In this document: piece after piece, positions 47,091 through 60,062 of the stretch
Numbering within the stretch: the stretch's first letter is position 1
Layout: each line of letters opens with the position of its first letter
Origin: Thioclava atlantica
Lineage (GTDB): Bacteria > Pseudomonadota > Alphaproteobacteria > Rhodobacterales > Rhodobacteraceae
NCBI RefSeq assembly: GCF_000737065.1
Contig: NZ_AQRC01000018.1
Coordinates: 1 to 64,000, forward strand
Length of the DNA stretch: 64,000 nt
Direction: 5' to 3'
Notes under the pieces: model-generated
Seen by the model: only the letters and a program-made list of their open reading frames with translations
Told to the model about the DNA's origin: nothing
Database searches by the model: none
Position numbers and translations under genes: made by a program

Positions 47091-48020
47091 ATGCGGATGA
47101 ATGCCTTGACCCTGAAACAGTTGCGCGCGCTCGATGCGGTGGCGCGGGGCGGCTCATTGACGGCGGCCGGAGAGGCCCTCGGGCTGACGACGCCCGCAAT
47201 CCACACCCAGATCAAGGGGTTGGAAGAAGCGATCGGGATGAAACTGATCCAGCGCGCAGCCGATGGCGCGGGCTCGGAGCTGACCGAGGCGGGCAAGACC
47301 CTGCGCGAGACGGTGCTGCGAATCGAAGACAACTTGTCGCAGGCCGAAGCCAATTTGCGCGCGATCGCACGGGGCGAGGTCGGGCGCGTCACCCTCGGGG
47401 TGGTCTCGACCGGCAAGTATTTCGCGCCGCGCCTGGTGAAGATGCTGCAAGATGCACATCCCGATATCGAGTTCGCGCTGCGCGTCGGGAACCGCTCGAC
47501 GATCATCGAAGGGGTCGAGCGCGGCACGTTCGACATCGCCATCATGGGCCGTCCGCCGCGCCATCCGCCGGTGATCGCGGCGCCGATCGGCGCGCATCCG
47601 CACGGGTTGGTCGCGCCGCCGGATCATCCGCTGATCGGGCAGGGGGCCTCGGTCGATCTTCTCTTCGAGGAGACCTTCCTCGCGCGTGAACAGGGTTCGG
47701 GAACGCGGATCCTGATGACGCGCTGGCTCGACAGGATCGGCGACGGGCGGCTTTACGACACGCTCGAGATGGAGAGCAACGAGACGATCAAGCAGGCGGT
47801 GATGGCAGGGCTCGGCATCGCGTTCCTGAGCCTGCACACCGTCACCGACGAGCTCGAGACCAGACGGCTGGCGCTGGTGGATGCACCGGGGCTGCCGCTG
47901 ATGCGGCACTGGTTCATGGTGCGACGCGAGAACGACCGGCCGCGCGAGCTGGCACTGCGGATCTGGGACGAGATCGTGGAGCTCGACGGCTGCTTTCTGC
48001 CGCATCCGCTTGCCGATTGA
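47091..48020 (+). CDS. cbbR: LysR-type regulator CbbR
   Basis: 309 residues from the ATG at 47091 (frame extends to 47064). N-terminal HTH 'LTLKQLRALDAVARGGSLTAAGEALGLTTPAIHTQIKGLEEAIG'. The effector domain has 'GRVTLGVVSTGKYFAPRLVKMLQ' and 'MAGLGIAFLSLHTV', standard in CbbR. It activates cbb transcription in response to Calvin intermediates. Divergent position from cbbF decides the identity. Confidence 0.93.
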   Translation: MRMNALTLKQLRALDAVARGGSLTAAGEALGLTTPAIHTQIKGLEEAIGMKLIQRAADGAGSELTEAGKTLRETVLRIEDNLSQAEANLRAIARGEVGRVTLGVVSTGKYFAPRLVKMLQDAHPDIEFALRVGNRSTIIEGVERGTFDIAIMGRPPRHPPVIAAPIGAHPHGLVAPPDHPLIGQGASVDLLFEETFLAREQGSGTRILMTRWLDRIGDGRLYDTLEMESNETIKQAVMAGLGIAFLSLHTVTDELETRRLALVDAPGLPLMRHWFMVRRENDRPRELALRIWDEIVELDGCFLPHPLAD

Positions 48021-48067
48021 CCTTGCCCTTGCGGAGCGCCACTCTGGCGCCGAACAGGGAGGTGCGC

Positions 48068-49039
48068 ATGGCATATGCAATGGCAATCAAGGCGCCCGGC
48101 GGGCGCGACCAATTCCACCGGATCGAGATCGATATCCCGCAGCCGGGACCGGGTGAGGTCACTTTAAGACATACCGCTATCGGATTGAATTTCATCGACG
48201 TTTACTTCCGAACCGGTGCCTATCCCTGGCCGGTGGAACGCGATCTGGTGACCGGGGGTGAAGCCGCCGGGGTGATCGAGGCCGTGGGCGAAGGCGTCGG
48301 TCTTCGGGTCGGGCAGCGCGTGGCCTATACGATGCCCAACGGCGCCTATGCGAGCCATCGTGTCGTCAAGGCCGACCAGCTCGTCATGGTGCCGGACGCC
48401 ATTTCCCACGAGGTGGCGGCAGCGGTGATGCTCAAGGGCCTGACCGTGCATTACCTGATCCATCACTCTTATCCGGTAAGCTCCGGGGAAACCGTTCTTT
48501 TCCACGCCGCAGCCGGTGGCGTCGGCCTGATCGCCGGGCAATGGCTCGCCGCCAAGGGCGTGCGCGCGATCGGCACCGCTGGCGGGCCCGAGAAATGCGC
48601 GCTGGCGAAGGCGCATGGTTATGACGCGGTGATCGATTACCGGGCGCAGGATTTTCTCGCCGAGGTGAAGGCGCTGACCGATGATGCCGGCGTCGAGGCG
48701 GTCTATGACTCGGTGGGCGCCGATACGCTGATGAAGTCGCTCGATTGCCTCAAGCGCTTCGGCACGCTCGTGGCCTTCGGTCAAAGCTCCGGTCCGCCGA
48801 GCGAGTTCAAGATCGGCGATCTCGCGCGCGGCTCGCTGCGGCTCACGCGCCCGACGCTGTTTCATCACACGGTGCGCCCGGGATGGCTGCAACAGGCCTC
48901 GGGGGAACTCTTCGAGATGATCGCCTCGGGCAAGATCAAGATCGAGATCGCGCAACGCTTCGATCTTTCCGATGTGGCGCAGGCGCATGAGGCGCTTGAA
49001 GGCCGCAAGACGGTGGGGAGCACGGTTCTGATCCCGTGA
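48068..49039 (+). CDS. NADPH:quinone oxidoreductase (zeta-crystallin-like MDR)
   Basis: 323 residues from 'MAYAMAIKAPGGRDQF'. 'GLNFIDVYFRTGAYPWP' and 'TGGEAAGVIEAVGEGV' are quinone-reductase MDR motifs, 'HAAAGGVGLIAGQWLAAKG' the nucleotide fold. No structural zinc Cys. It reduces quinones by one electron. 47 bp downstream of cbbR, possibly co-transcribed, though no functional link is evident. Confidence 0.92.
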   Translation: MAYAMAIKAPGGRDQFHRIEIDIPQPGPGEVTLRHTAIGLNFIDVYFRTGAYPWPVERDLVTGGEAAGVIEAVGEGVGLRVGQRVAYTMPNGAYASHRVVKADQLVMVPDAISHEVAAAVMLKGLTVHYLIHHSYPVSSGETVLFHAAAGGVGLIAGQWLAAKGVRAIGTAGGPEKCALAKAHGYDAVIDYRAQDFLAEVKALTDDAGVEAVYDSVGADTLMKSLDCLKRFGTLVAFGQSSGPPSEFKIGDLARGSLRLTRPTLFHHTVRPGWLQQASGELFEMIASGKIKIEIAQRFDLSDVAQAHEALEGRKTVGSTVLIP

Positions 49040-49185
49040 TCTGGCCGGAAACAGCCCCATAAGTTACATAATACCGATTATCGGGTTATTGTATGCACGC
49101 CGTGGTAGAAATTCCGCGGCGCCCTTTTTTCAAGAACGCTGCGGAAGCCTTTGATTCCGCGCGGTAAAAACAACGCGTTTTCAGC
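49040..49185. other. Intergenic region with palindrome and T-tract
   Basis: AT-rich relative to neighbours. A near-palindrome at 49067-49095 has CATA/TATG ends and CCGAT/ATCGG around one base. A CCGCGGCGCC run followed by TTTTTT at ~49115-49131 may end the quinone reductase transcript. Convergent with pgm. Confidence 0.5.
49067..49095. repeat. Near-palindrome downstream of the quinone reductase gene
   Basis: CATA and TATG frame CCGAT-T-ATCGG with AT-rich spacers. Its role is unknown; a protein site or a bidirectional terminator stem are options. Confidence 0.5.
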
Positions 49186-52822
<3,637 letters not shown>

Positions 52823-52835
<13 letters not shown>

Positions 52836-54244
52836 AGGGCGTCATATAGCGCGGCGTAGCGCTGCGCCGAGCGGGCCCAGCTAAAGTCGCTCTTCATCGC
52901 GCGACGCATCATCTGGCCCCAGAGCTTGCGATCGGCATGCAGGCTCACGAGCCGCATCAGCGCCTGTCGCAGCGCCAGATCGTCGACCGGGTGAAAGGCG
53001 ACCCCCGTGGCCGCCTCCGCCGCGAGCGTCGCCGGGCTCGCGCCGATCACCGTATCGGCGAGCCCCCCGACCGCCGCGACGACCGGCAGGCAGCCATAGC
53101 GCAACCCGTAGAGCTGGGTCAGGCCGCAGGGCTCGAAGCGCGAGGGCACCAGAACCGCGTCGCCGCCCGCGAACATCCGGTGGCTGAGCGCCTCGTCATA
53201 GCCGATCCTCACACCGACCCTGCCCGGATGGCGCGCGGCCAGATCGCTCAACGCGCTTTCCGCCCAGCCATCCCCCGAGCCGAGCACCGCGAGCCCGCCC
53301 CCCGCGGCGAGGAAGGGCTCGATCGCCGGGGCGATCAGGTCGATGCCCTTCTGGTCGGTGAGCCGCGAGACCACGATCGCAAGCGGTCCGGGCACCTCGA
53401 GACCGAACTCGGCCTCGAGCGCCGCGCGGTTCTTCGCCTTCCCGCCTGGCCGCGCCGCGCTGAAGGGGCTGCATTCCGGGTCGGTCCCGGGGTTCCAGGC
53501 TTCGGTATCGATCCCGTTGAGGATCCCGTGCAGTTCCCCTGCCCGCGCCTGGATCACGCCTTCGAGCCCCATCCCGAACTCGCGCCGCATCAGCTCCTCG
53601 GCATAGCGCGGGCTGACCGTGGTGATCGCATCGGCCGCCATCAGCCCCGCCTTCAGCGTCGAGACATCGCCCCAGAATTCCACCCCGTCGCGGTGGAAAT
53701 CCTCCGCGGCAAGGCCCAATACGGGAAGGGTCTCGCGCCCGAACCGGCCCTGGAAGGCGATATTGTGGATCGTCATCACCGTCGGAATGCCGCTGTCGCG
53801 CAGATACCAGGGCACGAGGCCGGTCTGCCAGTCATGACAATGCACCAGATCGGGCGTCCATCCCGCGATCCCCTCGCGCGCGACGAGGGCCGCGACCTGG
53901 CTCAGCGCGGCGAAGCGCGCGGCATTGTCGGGATAATCGCGCCCGTCTTGCGCATAAGGGCCGCCGTCGCGGTCATAGAGATGGTCGGCCTCGAGGACGA
54001 GCACCTCCATCGCGCCCGCCTTCCCCCGCACCAATCGCGCAGGCCCGCCGTGAAGATCCGGGCTTTCCCATACCGGTTTCGGCGATTTCAGCTTTTTCAG
54101 AATTCCCCGATAGGCGGGGATCATCACCCGCATCTCGCAGCCCAAAGGCGCCAGGGCCCCCGGCAGCGCGCCCACCACATCGGCCAATCCGCCGGTCTTG
54201 ACCAGCGGAACCGCTTCCGAAGCGACCGAAAGAACCCGTTTCAT
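52823..54244 (-). CDS. glgA: Glycogen synthase GlgA
   Basis: 473 residues, GT5 type. 'VKTGGLADVVGALPGAL' is the ADP-glucose KxGGL motif; 'VHCHDWQTGLVPWYL', 'NIAFQGRF' and 'SRFEPCGLTQLYGLRYG' follow. It extends glycogen from ADP-glucose. glgC and glgB are not in the window; they would lie upstream in many relatives, but here the neighbour is a REP and an unrelated dehydrogenase. Confidence 0.95.
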
Positions 54245-54247
54245 GAC

Positions 54248-54357
54248 CTTCCAAATGCTCCAAATATCCCGGGGGGCGCGTCAGTGCGGGGGCAGAGCCC
54301 CCTCTTGGACTGTGAATTGTCGCCATCCGGCGACGGATGGGGCAGCGCCCCCTGCCC
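54248..54357. repeat. Unoccupied full REP-like repeat
   Basis: CCAAATGCTCCAAATATCCC leads, then GGGGGCAGAGCCCCC, GAATTGTCGCCATCC and GGGGCAGCGCCCCC. The same modules in the same order form the host side of the left element junction (~6393-6490), so this copy shows what an empty site may look like. Confidence 0.75.
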
Positions 54358-54371
54358 TCAAACTCCTTCCC

Positions 54372-55244
54372 TCAGCCCAGCTTACGCAGGCGCGCGATCA
54401 GCGAGGACGTGTCCCAGCGATTGCCGCCCATCGCCTGGACCTCCTTGTAGAACTGGTCGACCAGCGCGGTCACCGGCAGCGAGGCGCCGATCTCGTCGCC
54501 GGTCTTGAGACAGATCCCAAGATCCTTGCGCATCCAGTCCACCGCGAAGCCGAACTCGAATTCGTTCTTCGCCATCGTCTCGTAGCGATTGGCCATCTGC
54601 CACGATCCGGCCGCGCCCTGGGAGATCACCTCGACGACCGAGGCGCTGTCGAGCCCGGCCTTCTCGGCGAAGTTGAGGCTCTCGGCGAGCCCCTGCACGA
54701 GCCCGGCGATCGCGATCTGGTTGCACATCTTCGTCACCTGACCCGCGCCGCTCTCGCCCAGGCGGCGGCAGATCTTGGCATAGGCCGCGATCACCGGCTC
54801 GGCCTTGTCATAGGCGGACTGATCGCCGCCGCACATCACCGAGAGCTGGCCGTTCTCGGCGCCCGCCTGGCCGCCCGAGATCGGCGCGTCGACGAAGGCC
54901 ACGCCGTGACCTGCGGCCTCCCCGGCGAGCTCGCGGGTGACGGCGGCCGAGACGGTGGTGTGATCGACGAAGACCGCGCCGGTCTTCATCCCCTTGAACG
55001 CGCCGTCCTTGCCGAGACAGACCTCACGCAGATCGTCGTCATTGCCAACGCAGGACATCACGAAATCGGCCCCCTGCGCGGCCTCGCGCGGCGTGGGCGC
55101 GGCGGCGCCGCCATGTTCGGCGACCCATTTCTCGGCCTTGGCCGGGGTCCGGTTATAGACGGTCACCTCGTGCCCGGCCGCCTTGAGATGGCCCGCCATC
55201 GGGTAGCCCATCACCCCGAGCCCCAGAAATGCCAGTTTCGCCAT
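54372..55244 (-). CDS. 3-hydroxyisobutyrate dehydrogenase-family protein
   Basis: 290 residues from 'MAKLAFLGLGVMGYPMAGHL'. GxGxMG nucleotide motif at the N-terminus, 'FVDAPISGGQAGAENGQLSVMCGG' the substrate signature, and catalytic Lys in 'GAGQVTKMCNQIAIAG'. It oxidises a short beta-hydroxy acid; 3-hydroxyisobutyrate, tartronate semialdehyde and gamma-hydroxybutyrate enzymes share these motifs. The open frame continues 897 codons upstream antisense to the acylase and is not real. Confidence 0.88.
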   Translation of the reverse strand: MAKLAFLGLGVMGYPMAGHLKAAGHEVTVYNRTPAKAEKWVAEHGGAAAPTPREAAQGADFVMSCVGNDDDLREVCLGKDGAFKGMKTGAVFVDHTTVSAAVTRELAGEAAGHGVAFVDAPISGGQAGAENGQLSVMCGGDQSAYDKAEPVIAAYAKICRRLGESGAGQVTKMCNQIAIAGLVQGLAESLNFAEKAGLDSASVVEVISQGAAGSWQMANRYETMAKNEFEFGFAVDWMRKDLGICLKTGDEIGASLPVTALVDQFYKEVQAMGGNRWDTSSLIARLRKLG

Positions 55245-55382
55245 GAACCTCTCCCTTGCGTGATGCTCCGTGCCCGCATTCAATGGCGCAGGCGCGTTGA
55301 TTGTGGCTTTGCGCTCAACTACTAACGCCACAACCGGGCGCGTCAACCTGCGCGTCCCGAGGGACAGGTTCAGAGGAACTGG

Positions 55383-57863
55383 ATGTACAAGGCATTTCGC
55401 TGGGGCGTGCGGCTCATCATGGCCGCGATTTTCGTGCTCGTTCTCGTCGGTGCGGGCGTATGGTATTTCGCCTCGCGCTCGCTGCCCGATTACAATGCCA
55501 CCTACAGGGTCGACGGGCTCACCGCCCCGGTCGAGATCGTGCGCTCGACCGAGGACGTCCCCCATATCTTCGGCAAGAGCGATCCGGACGTGTTCTTCGC
55601 CCTCGGCCTCGCCCATGCGCAGGACAGGCTCTGGCAGATGACGCTGCTGCGGCGCACCGTGCAGGGTCGGCTCTCCGAGATCTTCGGCGCCGAGACGCTC
55701 AAGACCGACGAATTGATGCGCCGGCTCGGGCTCTATGACGCGGCGCTCGCCTCGGTCCCGGCGCAGGACGACTACACGAAGAAGGCGCTCGAGGCCTATG
55801 CGCGCGGGGTCAACCAGTGGATCGAGATCGTCAACAAGGGGGCGATGGGGCGCGGCGCGCCGGAATTCTTCCTCTTCGACAACAAGATCTCCTATTGGAC
55901 GCCCGCGGATTCGATCGCGATCATGAAGCTGATGGCGGTCGAGCTCTCGTCGCAGCTGCAAGACGAGGTGCTGCGCGCGCGGGTCTCGCTCGCGGGGGAC
56001 GGGTTGTTGCGCGACATCATGCCCGACGATCCGCAACAGGCCGTCGCCGCCCTGCCCGCCTATGCGCAGCTCTTCCCCACCATGCCGCGCGGGATCGCGG
56101 TGGCGAAGAATGACGGCGAAGGCGCGCTCTCGCCCTTTCCGAGCCGCGACCTCGCGGGCGCCTCGAATGCCTGGGCGGCCGCGCCCGACCGCTCGGCCGC
56201 GGGGGGCTCGCTTCTGGCCAATGACCCGCATCTCGGTCTCATCGCGCCCTCGATCTGGTATCTCGCGCGGCTCCAGCTGCAATCGGGCGGCGTCATCGGC
56301 GGCACGATCCCCGGGATGCCGCTGATCCTGTCGGGGCGCAACAGGGATCTCGGCTGGGGGCTGACCACGGCCTATGTCGACGATCAGGATCTCCATATCG
56401 AGGAGCTCGACCACGACGATCCGACGAAATACCGCACGCCGGACGGGTTCAAGCCGTTCGAGACGAAACGGGTCATCGTCAACGTCAAGGACGCCAAGCC
56501 CGTGACGCTGACCCTGCGCTGGACCGAGAACGGCCCGGTGCTCCCCGGCAGCCATTTCGACCTCGCCACGATCACGCCCCCCAATTCGGTCGTCTCGCTG
56601 AGCTGGACCGCCTTCGACCGCCACGACACGACGCTGAGCGGTGCGATGGAGCTGATGCGGGCGCGCTCGATCCCGCAGGCGCTCGACGCGGTCAAGCAGG
56701 TCGTGGTGCCCGCGCAGAACATCACGCTCGCCGATCAGGAAGGGGTGGCGCTGGTGACCGCGGGGAAGATCCCGCTGCGCGATCCGGCAAACGACACGCA
56801 GGGCCGGATGCCCAATGCCGGCTGGAAGCCGGAAAACCGCTGGCAGGGCTATCTCCCGTTCAAGGACAATCCGCAATTCGTCGACCCCAAGGGCGGGATC
56901 GTCGTCAACACGAACAACAAGACGGTGGACCGCCCCTTCCCCTACAATGTGAGCTTCCGCTGGGGCGACACGCAGCGCATCCAGCGGCTCAAGAAGCTGA
57001 TGGGCGAGCGCGAGGTCCATTCGCGCGACAGTTTCATCTCGGCCCAGCTCGACACGGTGAGCCCCGCCGCGCGCGGATTGCTGCCGCTGGTGGGGCGCAA
57101 CCTGTGGTTCACCGGAGACCCCGCCCCCGCCGGCACGCCCGAGCGGATGCGCCAGCGCGCGCTCGAGATGCTGGCGAGCTGGGATGGCGAGATGTCCGAG
57201 CACCTGCCCGAGCCGCTGATCTACGCCGCCTGGATGCGCGAATTGCAAAACCGCCTGATCCGCGACGAGCTGGGGCCGCTGGCCAGGAAATTCGACCATC
57301 TCGAGCCGGTCTTCATCGAACGCGTCTTCCGCGACACCGAGGGCGCGAGCCATTGGTGCGACATCGTCCAATCCGCCCCCAAGGAGACCTGCACCGATAT
57401 CGCGCGCCAATCGCTCGACGCGGCGCTTCTCGACCTGTCCAAGCAATACGGCCCCAATATCGAGAGCTGGCGGTGGGGCGATGCGCATATGGCCGAGCAG
57501 GACAACCCGGTCCTGGGCAAGATCCCCGGCCTGAAATGGTTCGTGAATATCCGGCAATCCACCTCGGGGGGCGATTTCACCCTGATGCGCGGCCAGACCC
57601 GCGGCGGCGACGGACCGGACGGTTTCGCCAATGTCCACGCGGCGGGCTATCGAGAAGTGCTCGATTTCGCCGATCCCGACAGTTCGGTCTTCATCATCTC
57701 GACCGGGCAATCGGGCCACCCGCTCTCGAGCCATTACGACGATCTCTCCGAGCTCTGGCGCTCGGGTGAATATATCCCGATGTCGCTCGATCCGGGCCTC
57801 GCGCGCGCCGCCGCCGCCGGGATCACCCATCTTGTGCCGCGCGCGAAACCTCCCGGCACCTGA
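55383..57863 (+). CDS. Penicillin acylase-family N-terminal-nucleophile hydrolase
   Basis: 826 residues. One membrane-spanning signal segment (~8-30, 'LIMAAIFVLVLVGAGVWYF') places it in the periplasm or envelope. 'DVPHIFGKSDPDVFFALGLAHAQDRLWQM' is the family start. The self-cleavage and catalytic Ser is residue ~261 in 'LAGASNAWAAAP', followed by 'LANDPHLGL'. Ntn amidases of this type cleave penicillins or N-acyl homoserine lactones; the substrate is not decided. The last 41 bp overlap the right recombinase on the other strand. Confidence 0.9.
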   Translation: MYKAFRWGVRLIMAAIFVLVLVGAGVWYFASRSLPDYNATYRVDGLTAPVEIVRSTEDVPHIFGKSDPDVFFALGLAHAQDRLWQMTLLRRTVQGRLSEIFGAETLKTDELMRRLGLYDAALASVPAQDDYTKKALEAYARGVNQWIEIVNKGAMGRGAPEFFLFDNKISYWTPADSIAIMKLMAVELSSQLQDEVLRARVSLAGDGLLRDIMPDDPQQAVAALPAYAQLFPTMPRGIAVAKNDGEGALSPFPSRDLAGASNAWAAAPDRSAAGGSLLANDPHLGLIAPSIWYLARLQLQSGGVIGGTIPGMPLILSGRNRDLGWGLTTAYVDDQDLHIEELDHDDPTKYRTPDGFKPFETKRVIVNVKDAKPVTLTLRWTENGPVLPGSHFDLATITPPNSVVSLSWTAFDRHDTTLSGAMELMRARSIPQALDAVKQVVVPAQNITLADQEGVALVTAGKIPLRDPANDTQGRMPNAGWKPENRWQGYLPFKDNPQFVDPKGGIVVNTNNKTVDRPFPYNVSFRWGDTQRIQRLKKLMGEREVHSRDSFISAQLDTVSPAARGLLPLVGRNLWFTGDPAPAGTPERMRQRALEMLASWDGEMSEHLPEPLIYAAWMRELQNRLIRDELGPLARKFDHLEPVFIERVFRDTEGASHWCDIVQSAPKETCTDIARQSLDAALLDLSKQYGPNIESWRWGDAHMAEQDNPVLGKIPGLKWFVNIRQSTSGGDFTLMRGQTRGGDGPDGFANVHAAGYREVLDFADPDSSVFIISTGQSGHPLSSHYDDLSELWRSGEYIPMSLDPGLARAAAAGITHLVPRAKPPGT

Positions 57864-59583
57864 GCCAACGATCCCCGCGGGCGCCTCCGGCGGGGATATT
57901 TGAGGCATTTGGAAGCGGGCGCCACTTGCTTCCAAATGCCCGAAATATCCCGGGGGTGAATGCCGAAGCCAGAGGGGGCAGCGCCCCCAGTTTGACCGTT
58001 ATTTGCTGCCTGCCGCGGAATACGTCGGTGAGCACTTTCGGCTGGTCTGCGGCGGAAAGCAAATCGCCGAGATCTATCGAGATCTCGGCGTCCATATGTC
58101 CTTCCTTTTTTTGGTTTGGTAGCAGCGTCACCCTCTCGATCAGAGCCGACAAATGCTCGTTTGCGAGATGCACCCAGTTAGGATCGCTCAGCGTCTCTTC
58201 GAGTCCACAGAGAACCTGCTCAAGGGCCCGAGGGGCGCTCTCGACGAGAGGTGCCGTCGGCTTTCCGGTGCTGAGGCGAGAGATTTCTTCGGTCAATTTC
58301 AGCTGCTGTGCCTCGAGTTCGTTCATACGCGCCTTTAGTTGGGCAAACGGTGCTCCTTCCTCCAACGAGCGGACGAGTGTGCGCAAGCCCTTCTCTGTTC
58401 GCGCCAGTGCAGCACGTTTAGCGGTTAGCTCCGCATCTGGCGGGTTTTTACGAAGCTCCTGAATCTCTTGCTTCAATGCGGCGTCGAACGCCTTGGAAAG
58501 GCTTTTCGAAGCGAGCGGTGCCCGGAGCGCCGCAAAGACGCGCGCTTCGATCTCTTCGCGCTTGATGTACGATCGGTTCCGGCAGGCTCCCTTGATGTTC
58601 TCAGCGCAGCCGTACGCCTCTTTCGACCGCATGACGAAACTCCGCCCACAGCAGCCGCATTTGAGAAGCCCGCTCAGGAGGTATTTCTTACGCCGTGCAC
58701 CCTCCGGATTATTGCGAGTGGTGACTTTGCGTCGGGTTTTCGCGGCGCGCGCCTGTACTGTTTCCCAGAGATCATCAGGGATGATCCTGAGCGCCGGGAT
58801 CTCGATCTCTTCGACTCGATCAGGCGTCGCTTCGGTGATGCAGGCTTCGGTTTCCGGGTGGACCCGCTTCGTCGTCCGAAACATGAGTACACGCCCAACA
58901 TAGATCGGATTGTGGAGGATGCCCTCCTGTCGCTCGATGTTGCCACGAATTGTCCTTGGTTCCCACGTACCGCCACGCGGCGCGGGAACACCCTCGGCGT
59001 TCAGCCTCCGCGCGATCGCGAGGGCGGACTGCCCGTCGGCGAACGCCTGAAAAATCCGACACACTATCGCAGCCTGCTCGGGATCGACCTCTCGGTTGTG
59101 ATCGCCAGAACCCTCGGATTTGCGGTAGCCGTAAGGGCGCATATGGAACGTGCCACGTTTCAGCGCCGCTTGCATACCGCGTTTAGTATGGATGCTCACG
59201 TTGTTCGAATATTCACGCGCCCCCCACGCCGTGAGCATGACCGACATGAAGTTCTGGGGCCCCTCGGCCAACGAGTGCAGTTCAACGTTTGCGAAGCTCA
59301 TCAGATCGAAGACCTGGAGCGCGTGCGTCACGTTTCTCGTCAGTCGATCAACAGCTTCGACGAGAACAACATCGACTGCGTTCCGCCGGATTGCCTCGCG
59401 CAACTCAAGGAGACCCGGTCGCTGACCGAGGCGCCCCGAGATTTCGGAATCGGAGAAGTGTTGCGTCACTGTCCATCCCTTTGCCTTTGCAAACCGCTCT
59501 GCCATTTCGAACTGATCGTCGATCGAAGTCGGTTTTTGAAGCTTCGAGCTGTAGCGCGCGTAGACAGCGACACGTTTCGTCAT
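57823..59583 (-). CDS. Large serine recombinase (integrase) of the right element
   Basis: 586 residues. It has the same domains as the left homologue: 'VYARYSSKLQ' with catalytic Ser ~12, 'DRLTR', 'PYGYRK', zinc ribbon 'LKCGCCGRSF...YGC...GACRN', coiled coil. One zinc-region difference is Pro to Arg in the last Cys motif. It matches the left copy closely through 'AFGS', then ends with ~35 unrelated residues translated from host DNA, stopping inside the antisense acylase gene. Either tail is probably dispensable. Confidence 0.9.
   Translation of the reverse strand: MTKRVAVYARYSSKLQKPTSIDDQFEMAERFAKAKGWTVTQHFSDSEISGRLGQRPGLLELREAIRRNAVDVVLVEAVDRLTRNVTHALQVFDLMSFANVELHSLAEGPQNFMSVMLTAWGAREYSNNVSIHTKRGMQAALKRGTFHMRPYGYRKSEGSGDHNREVDPEQAAIVCRIFQAFADGQSALAIARRLNAEGVPAPRGGTWEPRTIRGNIERQEGILHNPIYVGRVLMFRTTKRVHPETEACITEATPDRVEEIEIPALRIIPDDLWETVQARAAKTRRKVTTRNNPEGARRKKYLLSGLLKCGCCGRSFVMRSKEAYGCAENIKGACRNRSYIKREEIEARVFAALRAPLASKSLSKAFDAALKQEIQELRKNPPDAELTAKRAALARTEKGLRTLVRSLEEGAPFAQLKARMNELEAQQLKLTEEISRLSTGKPTAPLVESAPRALEQVLCGLEETLSDPNWVHLANEHLSALIERVTLLPNQKKEGHMDAEISIDLGDLLSAADQPKVLTDVFRGRQQITVKLGALPPLASAFTPGIFRAFGSKWRPLPNASNIPAGGARGDRWLRCREVSRAAQDG
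57880..57998. repeat. REP-like palindrome at the right element/host junction
   Basis: Arms of about 24 bp at 57893-57916 (ending CATTTGGAAGC) and 57928-57951 (starting GCTTCCAAATG) surround 11 bases. Element-side modules GGGGGCAGCGCCCCC and AGTTTGAC follow, matching the left junction. The right recombinase gene reads through it and stops in the acylase 3' end. Confidence 0.7.
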
Positions 59584-59589
59584 CTTGGT

Positions 59590-59781
59590 TTACTCCTGAA
59601 TTTGGCCCGGACCCGGAGCTGCATTCTCATTTGCCGCGTGCAGACGATGCGCTTCGACGCGTGCGAGGAAGCGGACGAATTGCTCCGCCGATACGATCTG
59701 GGAGAAGTCATGGGATGCCGGGGTGTCGCCGTTGTCGTTCGCGGCGGGACGGCTGGTGAAATCGCGGGGGTGAAAGGACAT
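59590..59781 (-). CDS. Small conserved ORF (63 aa) before the right recombinase
   Basis: Starts 'MSFHPRDFTSRPAAND' with TGGAG upstream and ends 6 bp before the recombinase, as in the left copy. A longer in-frame start exists 39 codons upstream only here, created by one base insertion and an ATG in the conserved block; the left copy has a stop there. The short form is therefore preferred. Function unknown. Confidence 0.55.
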   Translation of the reverse strand: MSFHPRDFTSRPAANDNGDTPASHDFSQIVSAEQFVRFLARVEAHRLHAANENAAPGPGQIQE

Positions 59782-60030
59782 TTTTGGCTCCAGAAAATTC
59801 ATTCTGGATTCAATATTCGTTCGACCAGTTGGAGCGACTCCATCAAAGTCGAAGAAAATTGTGAGTCCCTTGTTTTTATTAGGCTTTTCAGATTTCATAT
59901 GAAATCATCTTCCAGCCTCCGCTTCAGATTGGCTGGTATTGAGGGAAAGTCGGGCGCGCCGGTTCCGTTTGGTTTGTGGAGCAAGTGCGGAAAGGTTTCT
60001 GTGGCGCGCCCGGGCGGGTTCACACCGCCA
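59782..60030. promoter_or_regulatory. Highly conserved non-coding block (right copy)
   Basis: Nearly identical to the reverse complement of 4275-4523, with the 9-bp GGGCGCGCC/GGCGCGCCC inverted repeat preserved. Conservation stops abruptly near 60030, where the diverged 3' end of gene A begins. Between 60031 and 60062 nothing is recognised. Confidence 0.6.
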
Positions 60031-60062
60031 TTGAGTAGACGCCGCTCGGCGTCATACTTTGA

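Noticed and set aside
54372-57935. 1187-codon open frame covering the dehydrogenase and the antisense of the acylase
   Set aside because: Only the last 290 codons match a protein family. The rest is antisense to an intact acylase and would need a fusion no relative shows.
59782-59898. 39-codon N-terminal extension of the small ORF before the right recombinase
   Set aside because: The left copy has a stop in this stretch and differs by one base indel; the internal start with TGGAG is common to both.
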